Shown in pieces: positions 1 through 8,731 of a stretch of DNA of 64,000 bases. The stretch comes from G965233625 sp965233625 (lineage in GTDB: Bacteria > Planctomycetota > Planctomycetia > Pirellulales > Pirellulaceae): contig OZ247499.1 in assembly GCA_965233625.1 (NCBI GenBank), positions 3,472,001 to 3,536,000 of the forward strand, given 5' to 3'. The translations under genes and the position numbers were made by a program. Within the stretch, counting starts at the first letter, position 1. Each line of letters begins with the position of its first letter. Below the pieces are notes generated by a model. It was given only the letters and a program-made list of their open reading frames with translations, ran no database searches and was not told the origin of the DNA.

Positions 1-318
1 GCTGATGACGTGAATACCGAGGCCGTTCAGTACGGGGCGGATGTCCTTCACCTTGCTGTAACGACGGCGTCCAGGCTTGCTGACACGTTTCAGCTTCTGA
101 ATGACGCGTTCGCCATTGGGGCCGTACTTCAGTTCGATACGAAGCTGGTTAACTGGCTCCGCTTCTTCTTCCGTCCAATCCCAGATGTAGCCCTCACGTT
201 TAAGGACTGCTGCAACACCGCGCTTGACCTTGGAAGCGGGCATTTCGACAAACTGACGCTCAACACGTACCGCGTTACGGATACGGGTGAGCATGTCGGC
301 AATGGGGTCGGTCATCAT
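1..318 (-). CDS. rpsH: 30S ribosomal protein S8 (3' end outside window)
   Basis: Small-subunit protein S8, which binds the central domain of 16S rRNA. The visible part starts MMTDPIADMLTRIRNA, the canonical S8 N-terminus, and covers about 105 codons; the C-terminus lies off the left edge of the window. Two ATG codons are adjacent (318 and 315). An AGAGGA ribosome-binding site upstream slightly favours 318. It is the most distal gene seen here of the S10/spc operon and follows rpsN after about 90 bases. Confidence 0.93.
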   Translation of the reverse strand, partial: MMTDPIADMLTRIRNAVRVERQFVEMPASKVKRGVAAVLKREGYIWDWTEEEAEPVNQLRIELKYGPNGERVIQKLKRVSKPGRRRYSKVKDIRPVLNGLGIHVIS

Positions 319-408
319 AGTCGGTGAAGATCCTCTGCAAATATCAGGCGGCCGCGGCCGCTTGGGGGCGCCTTCACGCCGGTCGGGCGTGGTATGGCTG
401 TTATGCGG

Positions 409-594
409 TTACCAGCTTGCTTTGCGTACGCCAGGAATGAGACCTTGATCTGCTAACTTACGGAAGCAGATACGGCAGATACCAAATTTACGATAGACAG
501 CACGCGGACGACCGCACATGTTGCAACGCCGTTCGGCACGGGACGAGAATTTAGGCTCCCGGGCTGCCTTCGCGATTTTTGACTTACTAGCCAC
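409..594 (-). CDS. rpsN: 30S ribosomal protein S14, zinc-binding short form
   Basis: S14 of the 61-residue type Z form, in the 30S head. Two CxxC pairs (CNMC and CRIC) make the zinc ribbon, so this is the C+ form rather than the roughly 100-residue zinc-free paralogue. It sits between rplE and rpsH, the standard spc position. No second zinc-free S14 is visible in the window. Confidence 0.97.
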   Translation of the reverse strand: MASKSKIAKAAREPKFSSRAERRCNMCGRPRAVYRKFGICRICFRKLADQGLIPGVRKASW

Positions 595-695
595 TGATCA
601 AACACCTGTCTGAGTGATTCAAATAATTTGCAGCGTATGAAGCCGCCAAGCTTTAACTATATAAAATCGGGTGCGGGTTGGCACCTGGCAAACGT

Positions 696-1259
696 CTACG
701 CAGAAGCCTTTTCCTTAGCCTGCTTGAACGGGAAGCCGAAGCGTGTCAGCAAATCCCGCGCTTCATCGTTTGTGGCGCCGGAGGTCACAAAGCTGATGTG
801 CATGCCTTGCGTGCGGGTGAACTTGTCCGGGTTCAATTCCGGGAACACGACCTGCTCGGCAAGACCCAGCGTGTAATTGCCGGAACCGTCGAAGGCGGTG
901 CGGCTTACGCCGCGGAAGTCACGCACACGGGGAAGTGCGATGGAAACCAGGCGATCCAGGAATTCGTACATCCGTGCCCGCCGCAATGTGACCTTACAAC
1001 CAATCGGGTTGCCTTCACGCAGCTTGAAGCCAGCAATGGACTTCCGGGCCAGCGTGATCACAGGCTTCTGGCCGGAGATCTGCTGCATTGCTTCCACAGC
1101 ATCTTCCAGGTGCTTCTTTTCGGTAATTGCCGAACCGACACCCATGTTGATGACAATCTTCTGCAAACGGGGCAGCGCCAGGCGATTCTTGCGACCGAGC
1201 GATTCCGCCAGTGCTGGCAGAATTTCGTTCTCGTATTTTTCCTGAAGTCGGGGGGCCAT
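696..1259 (-). CDS. rplE: 50S ribosomal protein L5
   Basis: L5, which binds 5S rRNA and contacts S13 across the subunit bridge. At 187 residues it is close to the usual length. The N-terminal LPRLQKIVINMGVG segment and the central GCKVTLRR segment are typical. ATG start at 1259; it lies between rplX and rpsN in the operon. Confidence 0.97.
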   Translation of the reverse strand: MAPRLQEKYENEILPALAESLGRKNRLALPRLQKIVINMGVGSAITEKKHLEDAVEAMQQISGQKPVITLARKSIAGFKLREGNPIGCKVTLRRARMYEFLDRLVSIALPRVRDFRGVSRTAFDGSGNYTLGLAEQVVFPELNPDKFTRTQGMHISFVTSGATNDEARDLLTRFGFPFKQAKEKASA

Positions 1260-1336
1260 GACTTAACCGATGCGATAATGACGGATGACTTGGTGAAACA
1301 ACAAACGCCTTGGTTGGCGTGCCAGTAGCTTTTGAA

Positions 1337-1684
1337 TTACGAGCTTGCCCGCGATGCTTTCGGCGGCGACAGTTCGCCAAGCGAACCTTCGCACTTCCGG
1401 CAGATGCGTTCTTTCGAGCCGTCGCTGTTGATCTTCACACCCACGCGGGTGGGTTTGTCACAAGCGGGACAGACGGGCATCACATTGCTAAGCTGCACCG
1501 GCATCTCTTTGGAAAGGCGGCCGCCCTGCGGATTCTTCTGGCTGCGGCGAACGTGTTTGTACACTTTGTTCACGCCTTCGATCAGCACGGTACCGGCAGA
1601 GCGGTTGACCTTGATGACCTTGCCGCGGACGTCTTTATCGTCACCGGCGATCACTTCAACCGTATCGTCAATTTTGATTCGCAT
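1337..1684 (-). CDS. rplX: 50S ribosomal protein L24
   Basis: L24, an assembly-initiating large-subunit protein. The N-terminal KOW motif (GDDKDVRGKVIKVN) is clear. The C-terminal half has CPAC and CRKC pairs, so this is a zinc-ribbon form. Its 115 residues include a Ser/Pro-rich tail. It sits 29 bases downstream of rplN. Confidence 0.96.
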   Translation of the reverse strand: MRIKIDDTVEVIAGDDKDVRGKVIKVNRSAGTVLIEGVNKVYKHVRRSQKNPQGGRLSKEMPVQLSNVMPVCPACDKPTRVGVKINSDGSKERICRKCEGSLGELSPPKASRASS

Positions 1685-1713
1685 CAGCCTAGCTTCCGAT
1701 CTTCAAGCTACGT

Positions 1714-2082
1714 CTATACAACTTCGTTAGCCAGGCTAACGATTTTCATGAAATTCTGTTCGCGGAGTTCACGGGCGACGGCGCCAAAAATACGTGTTCC
1801 ACGCGGGTTACGGTCGGCGTCAACGATGACCACCGCGTTACTGTCAAAACGGATGTAGCTGCCATCGGCGCGGCGTGTGGGCTGCTTGCAGCGGACAATC
1901 ACCGCCTTAACGACAGCCTTCTTCTTGATGTCGCTGCCAGGAATGACGCTCTTGACGCTACATACAATCACATCGCCCAGCCCGGCAAACCGCCGGCGGC
2001 TGCCACCGAGCACCTTAATGCACATCACTTCCTTGGCGCCGGTGTTGTCGGCTACGGCAAGGCGTGTCTCTTGTTGAATCAT
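1714..2082 (-). CDS. rplN: 50S ribosomal protein L14
   Basis: L14 has the standard 122 residues and forms a subunit-interface bridge with 16S rRNA. It starts MIQQETRLAVADNTGAKEV and contains the conserved GSYIRFDSNAVVI segment, both textbook L14. It lies between rpsQ and rplX. Confidence 0.98.
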   Translation of the reverse strand: MIQQETRLAVADNTGAKEVMCIKVLGGSRRRFAGLGDVIVCSVKSVIPGSDIKKKAVVKAVIVRCKQPTRRADGSYIRFDSNAVVIVDADRNPRGTRIFGAVARELREQNFMKIVSLANEVV

Positions 2083-2138
2083 TGGCTACAACCTTGTGTC
2101 TGTTCCAGGAGCCGTGGCTCCCACTCACGTCGCTGTGA

Positions 2139-2456
2139 CTATTCTTTTGTCGCGGCTTTCTGGCGACGTTCTTCTTCACGTTTGGCGGCACGCAATGCGG
2201 CCACGTCCACTGCCTGGCTCTTCTCAACCACCCGCACCAGATCCCAGCGTTTCTTCTTCGACCGCGGAGCCGACTCGACGATCTCAACCGTATCGCCGGC
2301 GCCCGATTCATTCTGTTCGTCGTGGACGTAGCAAAGCGTCTTACGGCGGATAATCTTGCCGTACTTGCGGTGCTTGACCAGCAGCGGAATCTCCACAACG
2401 CGGGTCTTGTCCATCTTGTCGCTCTTGACGACTCCGGTGGCGACTTTCTTAGGCAT
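2139..2456 (-). CDS. rpsQ: 30S ribosomal protein S17
   Basis: Primary 16S rRNA-binding protein S17. The OB-fold core (GVVKSDKMDKTRVVEI, then KYGKIIRRKT) is clear. It has 105 residues against about 84 in E. coli; the excess is a charged Ala/Glu/Lys/Arg-rich C-terminal tail likely to be helical and solvent exposed. It lies between rpmC and rplN. Confidence 0.96.
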   Translation of the reverse strand: MPKKVATGVVKSDKMDKTRVVEIPLLVKHRKYGKIIRRKTLCYVHDEQNESGAGDTVEIVESAPRSKKKRWDLVRVVEKSQAVDVAALRAAKREEERRQKAATKE

Positions 2457-2515
2457 CGGCCGTTCCAGGGTTTCTTAGTTTCTGTGGGTTGTGTGGTGTG
2501 TCAAAGACAACCGGC

Positions 2516-2737
2516 CTATTCAGTCGCGGTCGCTTCGCTGCTGGCGGCAGCCATCGCGCGTTCGGTCTGAATCGTTTTACAGCGGGCAATCAGGCGGCGG
2601 TTTTCACGCAGCTTGGTAGGTGCGTCAAGCCGCTCGGTCTGCGATTGCATCCGCAGACGGAACAATGCCTGACTGGCGTCTTTGATCGTGAGTTCGAGCT
2701 GTTCGTCGCTCATTTCACGAAGTTCTTTAGCGTCCAT
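2516..2737 (-). CDS. rpmC: 50S ribosomal protein L29
   Basis: L29 lies near the peptide exit tunnel and helps form the docking site for trigger factor and SRP. The MDAKELREMSDEQL start and two-helix pattern are typical. It has 73 residues including a short Ala/Ser/Thr-rich tail. It lies 45 bases after rplP. Confidence 0.95.
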   Translation of the reverse strand: MDAKELREMSDEQLELTIKDASQALFRLRMQSQTERLDAPTKLRENRRLIARCKTIQTERAMAAASSEATATE

Positions 2738-2782
2738 AGCTCAAAGCTCTAGTGTGCAAGTTACGCCGCAAGGCGGTTGAAG

Positions 2783-3199
2783 TTACATAGGGCGGCGTTT
2801 GACCATCCGCACCTTGACGGGCATCTTGTGAGCAAGACGCGCGAAGCAGACCTTCGCCTGTTCTTCGGTTACACCGCCAAGTTCATACAGGATGGTGCCA
2901 GGCCGCACGGGTGCGACCCAGAACGATGGTTCACCCTTACCCTTACCCATACGGGTTTCGAGCGGAGTGCTTGTAATGGATTTGTGCGGAAACAAACGGA
3001 CGTACAGCTTACCTTCGCCGCGAACATACTGTTGCGCTGCGATACGACCAGCTTCAATCGTTTGTGCTTTGATCCAGCCAGCCTGCATGGTCTGCAGACC
3101 GAAGTCGCCGAACACCACCTTGTTACCACGGGTGGCGTTACCTTTTAAACGACCTCTTTGGCTTTTTCGGTGCTTCACCCGCTTGGGCATCAGAGCCAT
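2783..3199 (-). CDS. rplP: 50S ribosomal protein L16
   Basis: L16 organises the A-site region of the 50S subunit. I place the start at 3199 (MALMPKRVKHRK), which gives 138 residues, the family's normal length. The frame stays open to 3409, but that part has no L16 similarity and lies entirely inside rpsC. Even from the internal Met at 3190 (MPKRVKHRK) the first codons of L16 overlap the last codons of rpsC, which ends at 3138, so the two genes share 53 to 62 bases in different frames. Confidence 0.95.
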   Translation of the reverse strand: MALMPKRVKHRKSQRGRLKGNATRGNKVVFGDFGLQTMQAGWIKAQTIEAGRIAAQQYVRGEGKLYVRLFPHKSITSTPLETRMGKGKGEPSFWVAPVRPGTILYELGGVTEEQAKVCFARLAHKMPVKVRMVKRRPM

Positions 3200-3851
3200 T
3201 GATCTCGTCTCCCTCGTACATTCCCTGGTTGACCCACACCTGAACGCCGATATGGCCCTGGGCCGTTTTCGCTTCGGTGAAGCCGTAGTCGATTTTCGCC
3301 CGCAAAGTGCTGAGCGGAATAGAACCTGAAATCTGCGTTTCGCGACGTGCCATTTCGGCGCCGCCCAGACGACCCGCAAGCTGAATCTTAATACCTTTGG
3401 CGCCGGCATCCATCGTCTGCTCGATCGCCCGCTTCATGGTGCGGCGGAAGCTAGACCGCTTGGCAAGCTGCCCGGCGATGTCTTCCGCAACAAGTTGTGC
3501 GTGAATTTCCGGCCGCGAGATTTCCTCAATCTTCAGGTTCACGCGACGACCGATCAGGTTTTGCAGTTCCTCTTGCAGGAACTCAACTTCCTGACCCTTC
3601 TTACCAATAATCAGGCCCGGCCGTGCTACGTGCAGTACGACCTTTACCTCGTCGCGGGTCCGCTCGATCTCGATGCGGTCGATACCCGCGTTGCGGTACT
3701 GTGTCTTCTTCGGATGATTCTTGATGAAGTTACGCACCTTGTGGTCTTCGAGCAGCAGCTCAGAAAACTCTTTCTTCGATGCGTACCAGCGACTCTTCCA
3801 CCCACGCATAATGCCGGTGCGGAAACCAACTGGATTAACTTTTTGTCCCAT
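3138..3851 (-). CDS. rpsC: 30S ribosomal protein S3
   Basis: S3 is at the mRNA entry channel in the 30S head. The N-terminal MGQKVNPVGFRTGIMRGW and the KH domain (ARPGLIIGKKGQEVE) are intact. It has 237 residues. The C-terminal tail is basic (APKKPKRSFKR) and is encoded by bases that also encode the conserved N-terminus of L16. Confidence 0.97.
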   Translation of the reverse strand: MGQKVNPVGFRTGIMRGWKSRWYASKKEFSELLLEDHKVRNFIKNHPKKTQYRNAGIDRIEIERTRDEVKVVLHVARPGLIIGKKGQEVEFLQEELQNLIGRRVNLKIEEISRPEIHAQLVAEDIAGQLAKRSSFRRTMKRAIEQTMDAGAKGIKIQLAGRLGGAEMARRETQISGSIPLSTLRAKIDYGFTEAKTAQGHIGVQVWVNQGMYEGDEINGSDAQAGEAPKKPKRSFKR

Positions 3852-3923
3852 CAGATTTTCCGTTGTAAATCGGGTTGCTTCACCTGACCGCGGGCGGCGC
3901 CACAGCGGCAGGTAAGTTTCGTG

Positions 3924-4280
3924 TTAGCTGCCGCTGACAACATCCAGCTTGACGTGGATATGCGAGGTCCGTTTCTTAATCAAAAACGCCATGCCGCGGG
4001 CTCGCGGACGGACGCGTTTAAACATCGGGCCGCCGTCGACACGCACTTCGGAAATGATCAGGTCCTCAGCCGAGACGTTTTCGCCGCGGGACTGCTCTGG
4101 ATCCAGGGCGTTGCCCATCGCACTGCGGATCACCTTCTCAAGCATCCGGGCGCCACGATTGGGCTGATACCTGAGAATATCCAACGCGTCGTCGGCAAAT
4201 TCGCCGCGAACCAGGTCCGCCAGCGGACGCACCTTCTGAGCGCTGATGCGAGCATTCCGATGGGATGCAACGTATGTCAT
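3924..4280 (-). CDS. rplV: 50S ribosomal protein L22
   Basis: L22 lines the exit tunnel. The protein starts MTYVASHRNARISAQKVRP, and the conserved C-terminal RVRPRARGMAFLIKKRTSH segment (tunnel hairpin and end) is present. The frame could open five codons earlier at a TTG (4295), but that TTG overlaps a GGAGAG ribosome-binding site (4288-4293) well placed for the ATG at 4280, so I use 4280, giving 118 residues. Confidence 0.95.
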   Translation of the reverse strand: MTYVASHRNARISAQKVRPLADLVRGEFADDALDILRYQPNRGARMLEKVIRSAMGNALDPEQSRGENVSAEDLIISEVRVDGGPMFKRVRPRARGMAFLIKKRTSHIHVKLDVVSGS

Positions 4281-4341
4281 TTCTGTTCTCTCCAAAGCAA
4301 GCCGTTTGCTGCCGGTTCAAACGCCAATGTAAGGCGCCTGC

Positions 4342-4611
4342 TTATTTCTTGCCTTTGCCGCTGTGTGCGCGGAACGTACGTGTGGGGGCAAACTCGCCGA
4401 GCCGGTGGCCGACCATATCTTCTGTCACCAGCACTTTCATGTGCTGACGACCGTTGTGAACCATAAAGGTGTGGCCAACAAACTCAGGCACAATCGTGCA
4501 AGCGCGGGCCCAGGTCTTAATAGGCTCCTTGGTGCCCGCTTCGTCCTGCTTCTGAACTTTCAGATAGACTTTGACGTCGACGTAGGGACCTTTTTTGAGA
4601 GACCTACCCAT
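4342..4611 (-). CDS. rpsS: 30S ribosomal protein S19
   Basis: S19, in the 30S head with S13. It starts MGRSLKKGPYVD and contains the conserved VGHTFMVHNGRQH and GHRLGEFAPTRTF segments. It has the normal length of 89 residues and sits between rplB and rplV. Confidence 0.98.
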   Translation of the reverse strand: MGRSLKKGPYVDVKVYLKVQKQDEAGTKEPIKTWARACTIVPEFVGHTFMVHNGRQHMKVLVTEDMVGHRLGEFAPTRTFRAHSGKGKK

Positions 4612-4663
4612 AAAAACTCACCTGATTCACCAAATGTCTGTTTACGATTCGAAAACGTCTGTA

Positions 4664-5521
4664 CTACTTCACACGCAGCTGGCCGTACCGCTTCGAGCGG
4701 CGACGACGGACAATGGCTGCGTTGGATGGTTTGCTTCGCTGACGTGTGGCGCCACCCTTGGCAGGTACGCCCGTCGGGCTCACTGGATGACGGCCACCCT
4801 TGGTACGACCTTCACCACCACCGTGCGGGTGATCGATCGGGTTCATCGCGGTACCGCGGACGTGCGGACGACGACCCAGCCAACGCTTGCGGCCAGCCTT
4901 GCCCAGCACCACGCTGGAGTGATCGCCGTTGCCTACGCGACCAATGGTCGCCCGGCAGCTCGAAGGGATACGACGAATTTCGCCGCTGGGCAGGGTGATC
5001 TGAGCCCAGTCACTTTCGCGGGCAACCAGTGTCGCCGAGCAACCGGCGCCACGGCACAGCACGCCGCCGCTACCTGGCCGGATCTCAACGGCGTGGATGG
5101 TTGTACCGAGTGGAACCTTGCTCAGCGGCAGGCAGTTGCCAACGCTTGGCGGCGCCTCGGGACCGCTAACCACCGTATCACCGGCTTTCTGGCTGTCGGC
5201 CGCGATGATGTACCGCTTTTCGCCGTCCACGTAGTGCAGCAAGGCCACACGAGCGGAACGGTTTGGATCGTATTGAATGGATGCCACCCGCGCCGGGATG
5301 CCGTCTTTGTTGCGACGGAAGTCGATAACACGGTAACGCCGCTTGTGCCCGCCACCACGGTGACGGCAGGTGATTTTACCCTGATTATTACGGCCGCCGG
5401 TCTTCTTGATCGGGCGCAGCAGGCTCTTCTCAGGCTTGGCGCCTGGCGTCAGTTCCGCAAAGTCGCTCACGCTACCATTGCGACGACCTGCTGATGTTGG
5501 CTTGTATTTTCGGATACCCAT
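4664..5521 (-). CDS. rplB: 50S ribosomal protein L2
   Basis: L2, at the peptidyl-transferase centre and needed for subunit joining. It has 285 residues. The C-terminal RGTAMNPIDHPHGGGEGR segment, with the functionally important His, is intact, as is the RNA-binding GGRNNQGKITCRHRGGGHKR region. Confidence 0.98.
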   Translation of the reverse strand: MGIRKYKPTSAGRRNGSVSDFAELTPGAKPEKSLLRPIKKTGGRNNQGKITCRHRGGGHKRRYRVIDFRRNKDGIPARVASIQYDPNRSARVALLHYVDGEKRYIIAADSQKAGDTVVSGPEAPPSVGNCLPLSKVPLGTTIHAVEIRPGSGGVLCRGAGCSATLVARESDWAQITLPSGEIRRIPSSCRATIGRVGNGDHSSVVLGKAGRKRWLGRRPHVRGTAMNPIDHPHGGGEGRTKGGRHPVSPTGVPAKGGATRQRSKPSNAAIVRRRRSKRYGQLRVK

Positions 5522-5578
5522 GATTCACTCTTTCGCAGGCGATGTGGCCTGTGGCGTACGTTCTATCGCAGTTCCAGT

Positions 5579-5908
5579 TTAGAAGAAGTCAATGCGATGA
5601 TCTTCGTGCAATGTGACAATCGCCTTCTTCCAGTCCTTGGTGTAACCCTTGCGGAAGCGGTGACGCCGCGGCTTACCCTTACGGTTCTGGGTGCGGACTT
5701 TGGTGACGTTGACGTCGAACAGTTCTTCAACCGCGTTGCGGACGTCGTCCTTGGTGGCAAGCGTGCTTACCTGAAACGAATACTGGTTGTACCGCGTTGA
5801 GCGGTGCATACCTTTTTCGGTCACCAGCGGCCGGATAAGGACCTGATGCGGAGCTAGTTCCAGCTTTGTCTTGCCAGCGTTACGCTGACGGCCATCTGCT
5901 TGTTTCAT
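5579..5908 (-). CDS. rplW: 50S ribosomal protein L23
   Basis: L23 sits at the tunnel exit and is the ribosomal docking site for trigger factor and SRP. It has 109 residues with IRPLVTEKGMH near the start and the NVTKVRTQNRKGKPRR loop, both typical. About 15 N-terminal residues (MKQADGRQRNAGKTK) precede the usual start. Confidence 0.96.
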   Translation of the reverse strand: MKQADGRQRNAGKTKLELAPHQVLIRPLVTEKGMHRSTRYNQYSFQVSTLATKDDVRNAVEELFDVNVTKVRTQNRKGKPRRHRFRKGYTKDWKKAIVTLHEDHRIDFF

Positions 5909-5955
5909 AACGATCGTCCAACCTGACTATGTTCGCTGCGGAGACAACACGCGAT

Positions 5956-6636
5956 CTACTCGCTTGCTGCTGCTTCCTCTGACGCCTCTGGTGCACTTGC
6001 CTTACCTGCGTTCCCATCCTTCAGCGACTGAAGAGCCGCCTTGGTGAACAGCACACGATGCGGCTTCAGCACAGCCAGAGCGTTAATATCGCTGACCGGC
6101 AGGAGCTCCACGCCTTCAATATTGCGGGTGCTCAGGTAAAGATCACGGGAGTACGACTCGATAGCGATCAGCGTCGTGCCGCCATCAATCTTCAATGCCT
6201 TGAGGGCGCCGACGACATCCTTCGTTTTCGGGGCGTCGACCTTCAGGTCATCGATCACCACCATCTCACCGTCTTCGATGCGGGAAGCCACAGCCATACG
6301 GGTGGCCAGCTTCAACGCCTTGCGAGGCAGGCGGTAATAGAAACTGCGGGGCTGCTTGGCGAAGATGTGCCCGCCGCCACGACGGATACCGCTGCGGCGC
6401 GAACCTGCACGGGCGTTACCCGTTCCCTTCTGGCGGTACATCTTCTTGGTTGAGCCAGCAACTTCTGCGCGAGTCTTCGAAGATGCGGTGCCCAGACGGG
6501 TGTTCGCCTGGTACATCACCACAGCGTCGTGCAGCAACTGCCTGTTGATCGAAGGAGCAAGATCCGTTGGCTCAATGGCAAACGTCCCTACTTCATCGCC
6601 GCTCTGGTTGTAAACAGTCAGATCAGCCATTGCCAC
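5956..6636 (-). CDS. rplD: 50S ribosomal protein L4
   Basis: L4 lines the exit tunnel. The loop region with KMYRQKGTGNARAGSRR is clear, and the C-terminal domain is complete, followed by an Ala/Glu-rich tail (226 residues in all). The first in-frame start is a GTG at 6636 that shares one base with the rplC stop (TAGTG), suggesting translational coupling. An ATG two codons later (6630) is the alternative. Confidence 0.95.
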   Translation of the reverse strand: MAMADLTVYNQSGDEVGTFAIEPTDLAPSINRQLLHDAVVMYQANTRLGTASSKTRAEVAGSTKKMYRQKGTGNARAGSRRSGIRRGGGHIFAKQPRSFYYRLPRKALKLATRMAVASRIEDGEMVVIDDLKVDAPKTKDVVGALKALKIDGGTTLIAIESYSRDLYLSTRNIEGVELLPVSDINALAVLKPHRVLFTKAALQSLKDGNAGKASAPEASEEAAASE

Positions 6637-7355
6637 TAAACCTTATTCGTTTCACGCACAACAACATAACCGCCGTTGGGGCCAGGAATGGCGCCACAGA
6701 CGACAAGCAGGTTGTTCTCGGTGTCGATCTTTACCACTTTAAGATTACGGACGGTGCAGCGTTTATTTCCGTACTGCCCAGACATGCGACGGCCCTTAAA
6801 AAGGCGGCTAGGGGTCGCACTCAGGCCGGTGCCGCCAGCGTGGCGATGCACCTTCTTCACACCGTGCGTTGCACGCTGACCGGCAAAGTTGTGCCGCTTC
6901 ATCACACCTGCGAAGCCACGGCCCTTGCTGATGCCTGTCACATCAACTGCCTTGACTTCCTCAAAGGCATTGACCAGCACTTCCGAGCCAACTTCCAGGT
7001 CGCCAGCTTCACCGCGGATTTCGCGGACAAACTTCTTCGGCTCACATTCGGCCTTCGGAAGAAGTTCAATGCCGGCAGCAGCACGACGCTTAGACCGCTT
7101 GCTGCTGAGCTTGCTGGCAACATGACCACGTTCACTGCGGCGAGCCTGACTGCTACGACTGCGGGGCTTATCCTGCTCTGGACGCTTCTTATCCAGGTAG
7201 CCCAACTGGACAGCTTCGTAACCGTCGCGATCCGATGTCCGCAACTGAAGCACAGTGCACGGACCAGCCTGGATCACGGTTACGGGAACCGCCTGACCTT
7301 CGTCGTTATATAGTTGCGTCATCCCGACCTTGCGGCCGAGTATTCCCTTAGCCAT
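6636..7355 (-). CDS. rplC: 50S ribosomal protein L3
   Basis: L3 is near the peptidyl-transferase centre and starts 50S assembly. It has 239 residues, starting MAKGILGRKVGMTQLYN. The conserved GFAGVMKRHNFAGQRATHG and GQYGNKRCTVRNLKVV segments are present. It is longer than E. coli L3 because of a basic insertion (roughly residues 65 to 100) rich in Arg, Lys and Ser. Confidence 0.96.
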   Translation of the reverse strand: MAKGILGRKVGMTQLYNDEGQAVPVTVIQAGPCTVLQLRTSDRDGYEAVQLGYLDKKRPEQDKPRSRSSQARRSERGHVASKLSSKRSKRRAAAGIELLPKAECEPKKFVREIRGEAGDLEVGSEVLVNAFEEVKAVDVTGISKGRGFAGVMKRHNFAGQRATHGVKKVHRHAGGTGLSATPSRLFKGRRMSGQYGNKRCTVRNLKVVKIDTENNLLVVCGAIPGPNGGYVVVRETNKV

Positions 7356-7520
7356 AGCTCTTCGCCTTGTGGTCTGCTGCCTTTCCAGAGCCAGGTGCTT
7401 AGCACCCGCTTTCTGGCGGCCTCATAACATAGCCAATCCTGCGAATAACCGATTTTTTGACCGCCACAAATTTGCGGCCAATTTCTCGCGTCGCAAAAAC
7501 TATCGTCCCCTGCCGCTTTA

Positions 7521-7847
7521 CTAGCGGGTCGAGGCTTTAATCTTGATCTCAACGCCAGCGGGGAGGCTAAGCTTGTTCAAAGCCTCGATCGTCTTGGCGG
7601 TTGCCTGCACAATGTCAATCAGACGCTTGTGCGTGCGAATTTCAAATTGCTGACGGGCCTTCTTATCTACATGAGGGCCGGACAGCACAGTGTATCGTTC
7701 GATGCGGGTCGGCAGTGGAATCGGGCCATGCACTTCGGAGTGGGTGCGCTTGGCGGTTTCCACAATATCCTGGGCGCTCTGATCAAGGATGCCATGATCA
7801 TAGGCTTCCATGCGAATCCGAATTACATCGTTGGTTTCGCTAGGCAA
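7521..7847 (-). CDS. rpsJ: 30S ribosomal protein S10
   Basis: S10 has a ribosomal role and, in bacteria with the Nus system, a second role in antitermination (not tested here). It has 108 residues, with the IRIRMEAYDHGILDQSA start and GPIPLPTRIERYTVLSGPH loop typical. The start is a TTG at 7847, supported by an AGGAG site seven bases upstream. It is the first gene of the operon. A gap of about 165 bases follows before rplC; it holds a small hairpin-forming stretch but no gene. Confidence 0.96.
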   Translation of the reverse strand: MPSETNDVIRIRMEAYDHGILDQSAQDIVETAKRTHSEVHGPIPLPTRIERYTVLSGPHVDKKARQQFEIRTHKRLIDIVQATAKTIEALNKLSLPAGVEIKIKASTR

Positions 7848-8228
7848 AACGGATCTCCTGAGTCACCCGAAACGGTTGTCGCTATTAGTCTTACGTGTCT
7901 TATGAATCAATTTTCGCAAAATTGCGAACCGACGATTGTAGAGACGCCCCGATAGTACGTCAACATCCCGTAAGGGGTTTTGTTGAAAGAACTTCAGTGC
8001 GTCTGGAATCGTAGGATTGCCTGTTTTAACAAAGGGTATGGATAACCCGCTCAGGCATCGCTTCCAGTTCAGCTACTGCAGAGATGGAAGGAGTTTGTTG
8101 GAAACTGCGCGAGGCAATTTCCAGGAGGGACGCAGGGTAACCGGTTTCGCTGGTTCGTCAAACGGGGTACGTGTGAATTTCTTGTATAAAACCGGAAATC
8201 ATAGGATTTTCACCTCGTAAGGCATGAA
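7848..8228. other. Intergenic region carrying the S10 operon leader and promoter
   Basis: No gene is visible in these 381 bases. The part nearest rpsJ is its untranslated leader (about 80 bases) and the promoter annotated separately. The rest, up to the stop of the next minus-strand gene, shows no convincing coding, RNA gene or repeat. Confidence 0.6.
7935..7963 (-). promoter_or_regulatory. Sigma70-type promoter of the S10 operon
   Basis: On the minus strand TTGACG (7963-7958) and TACAAT (7940-7935) are separated by exactly 17 bases. Each box differs from consensus at one position. It points at rpsJ, and the expected start of transcription lies about 80 bases before the rpsJ TTG. Confidence 0.75.
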
Positions 8229-8666
8229 TCAACCGTCGCGCATCGCCGCTTTCCACTCCTTCAAGCAATCCGTAAGCAACCGTGCGACCTTCTTGCCGTT
8301 GGCTGGCGTGTCTTCCACCGCGTACGCGTGGTCATAGTCATCCTCGAAGAGCATCTCGTAGTCTTCCAGGTAGCACTCGTCGACGTAATCGGTAACAAAG
8401 GCGTTACCTTCGTCGTTTAACATGCTGCTATCCAGCACGCCATCGACAGCCGCGTTGAATTCGCCGGGGGTTAATTTGCCGGCTATGAACTGACGAGCGG
8501 CGTCCGCGTGATCGTCGTGAAAGGACTGGCTAAGCAGCTTATTCTTCAGCAGCCACGCCAGGAGAAATCCGCCATGCGTATAAGCGCTTTGTTCAGGCAA
8601 ACCGGCGGGATATTCATCTCCCTCAGAATGCCACTTGGCTTTGTCGTAGATATAGACGTCGGTCAT
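8229..8666 (-). CDS. Small acidic protein of unknown function
   Basis: A 145-residue, strongly acidic protein. It starts MTDVYIYDKAKWHSEGDEYP; the pattern of a KAKWH start followed by PEQSAYTHGGFLLAWLLKN resembles small cytoplasmic proteins of the DUF7832 kind, but I recognise this only by general look. No signal peptide or membrane segment. It is divergent from the WD40 kinase gene, with a 22-base inverted repeat between them. Function unknown. Confidence 0.75.
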   Translation of the reverse strand: MTDVYIYDKAKWHSEGDEYPAGLPEQSAYTHGGFLLAWLLKNKLLSQSFHDDHADAARQFIAGKLTPGEFNAAVDGVLDSSMLNDEGNAFVTDYVDECYLEDYEMLFEDDYDHAYAVEDTPANGKKVARLLTDCLKEWKAAMRDG

Positions 8667-8709
8667 CCTGCTGTTTCCGGGCGGTGTTTGTAGGTCCGGC
8701 CGCTTGTAT

Positions 8710-8731
8710 TCTGAGAAAGTTCGTTCTCAGA
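8710..8731. promoter_or_regulatory. Perfect inverted repeat between divergent genes
   Basis: TCTGAGAA and TTCTCAGA are separated by six bases (arms 8710-8717 and 8724-8731). It lies between the start of the acidic protein gene (minus) and the kinase gene (plus), so it could be an operator serving both. No downstream T-run makes it look like a terminator. Confidence 0.45.

Noticed and set aside
678..1328. Plus-strand open frame of 216 codons
   Set aside because: It is antisense to rplE, which is certain; no domain or ribosome-binding site supports it.
3200..3409. N-terminal extension of L16
   Set aside because: It would lie entirely inside rpsC in another frame and has no similarity to L16, whose normal length is reached from 3199.
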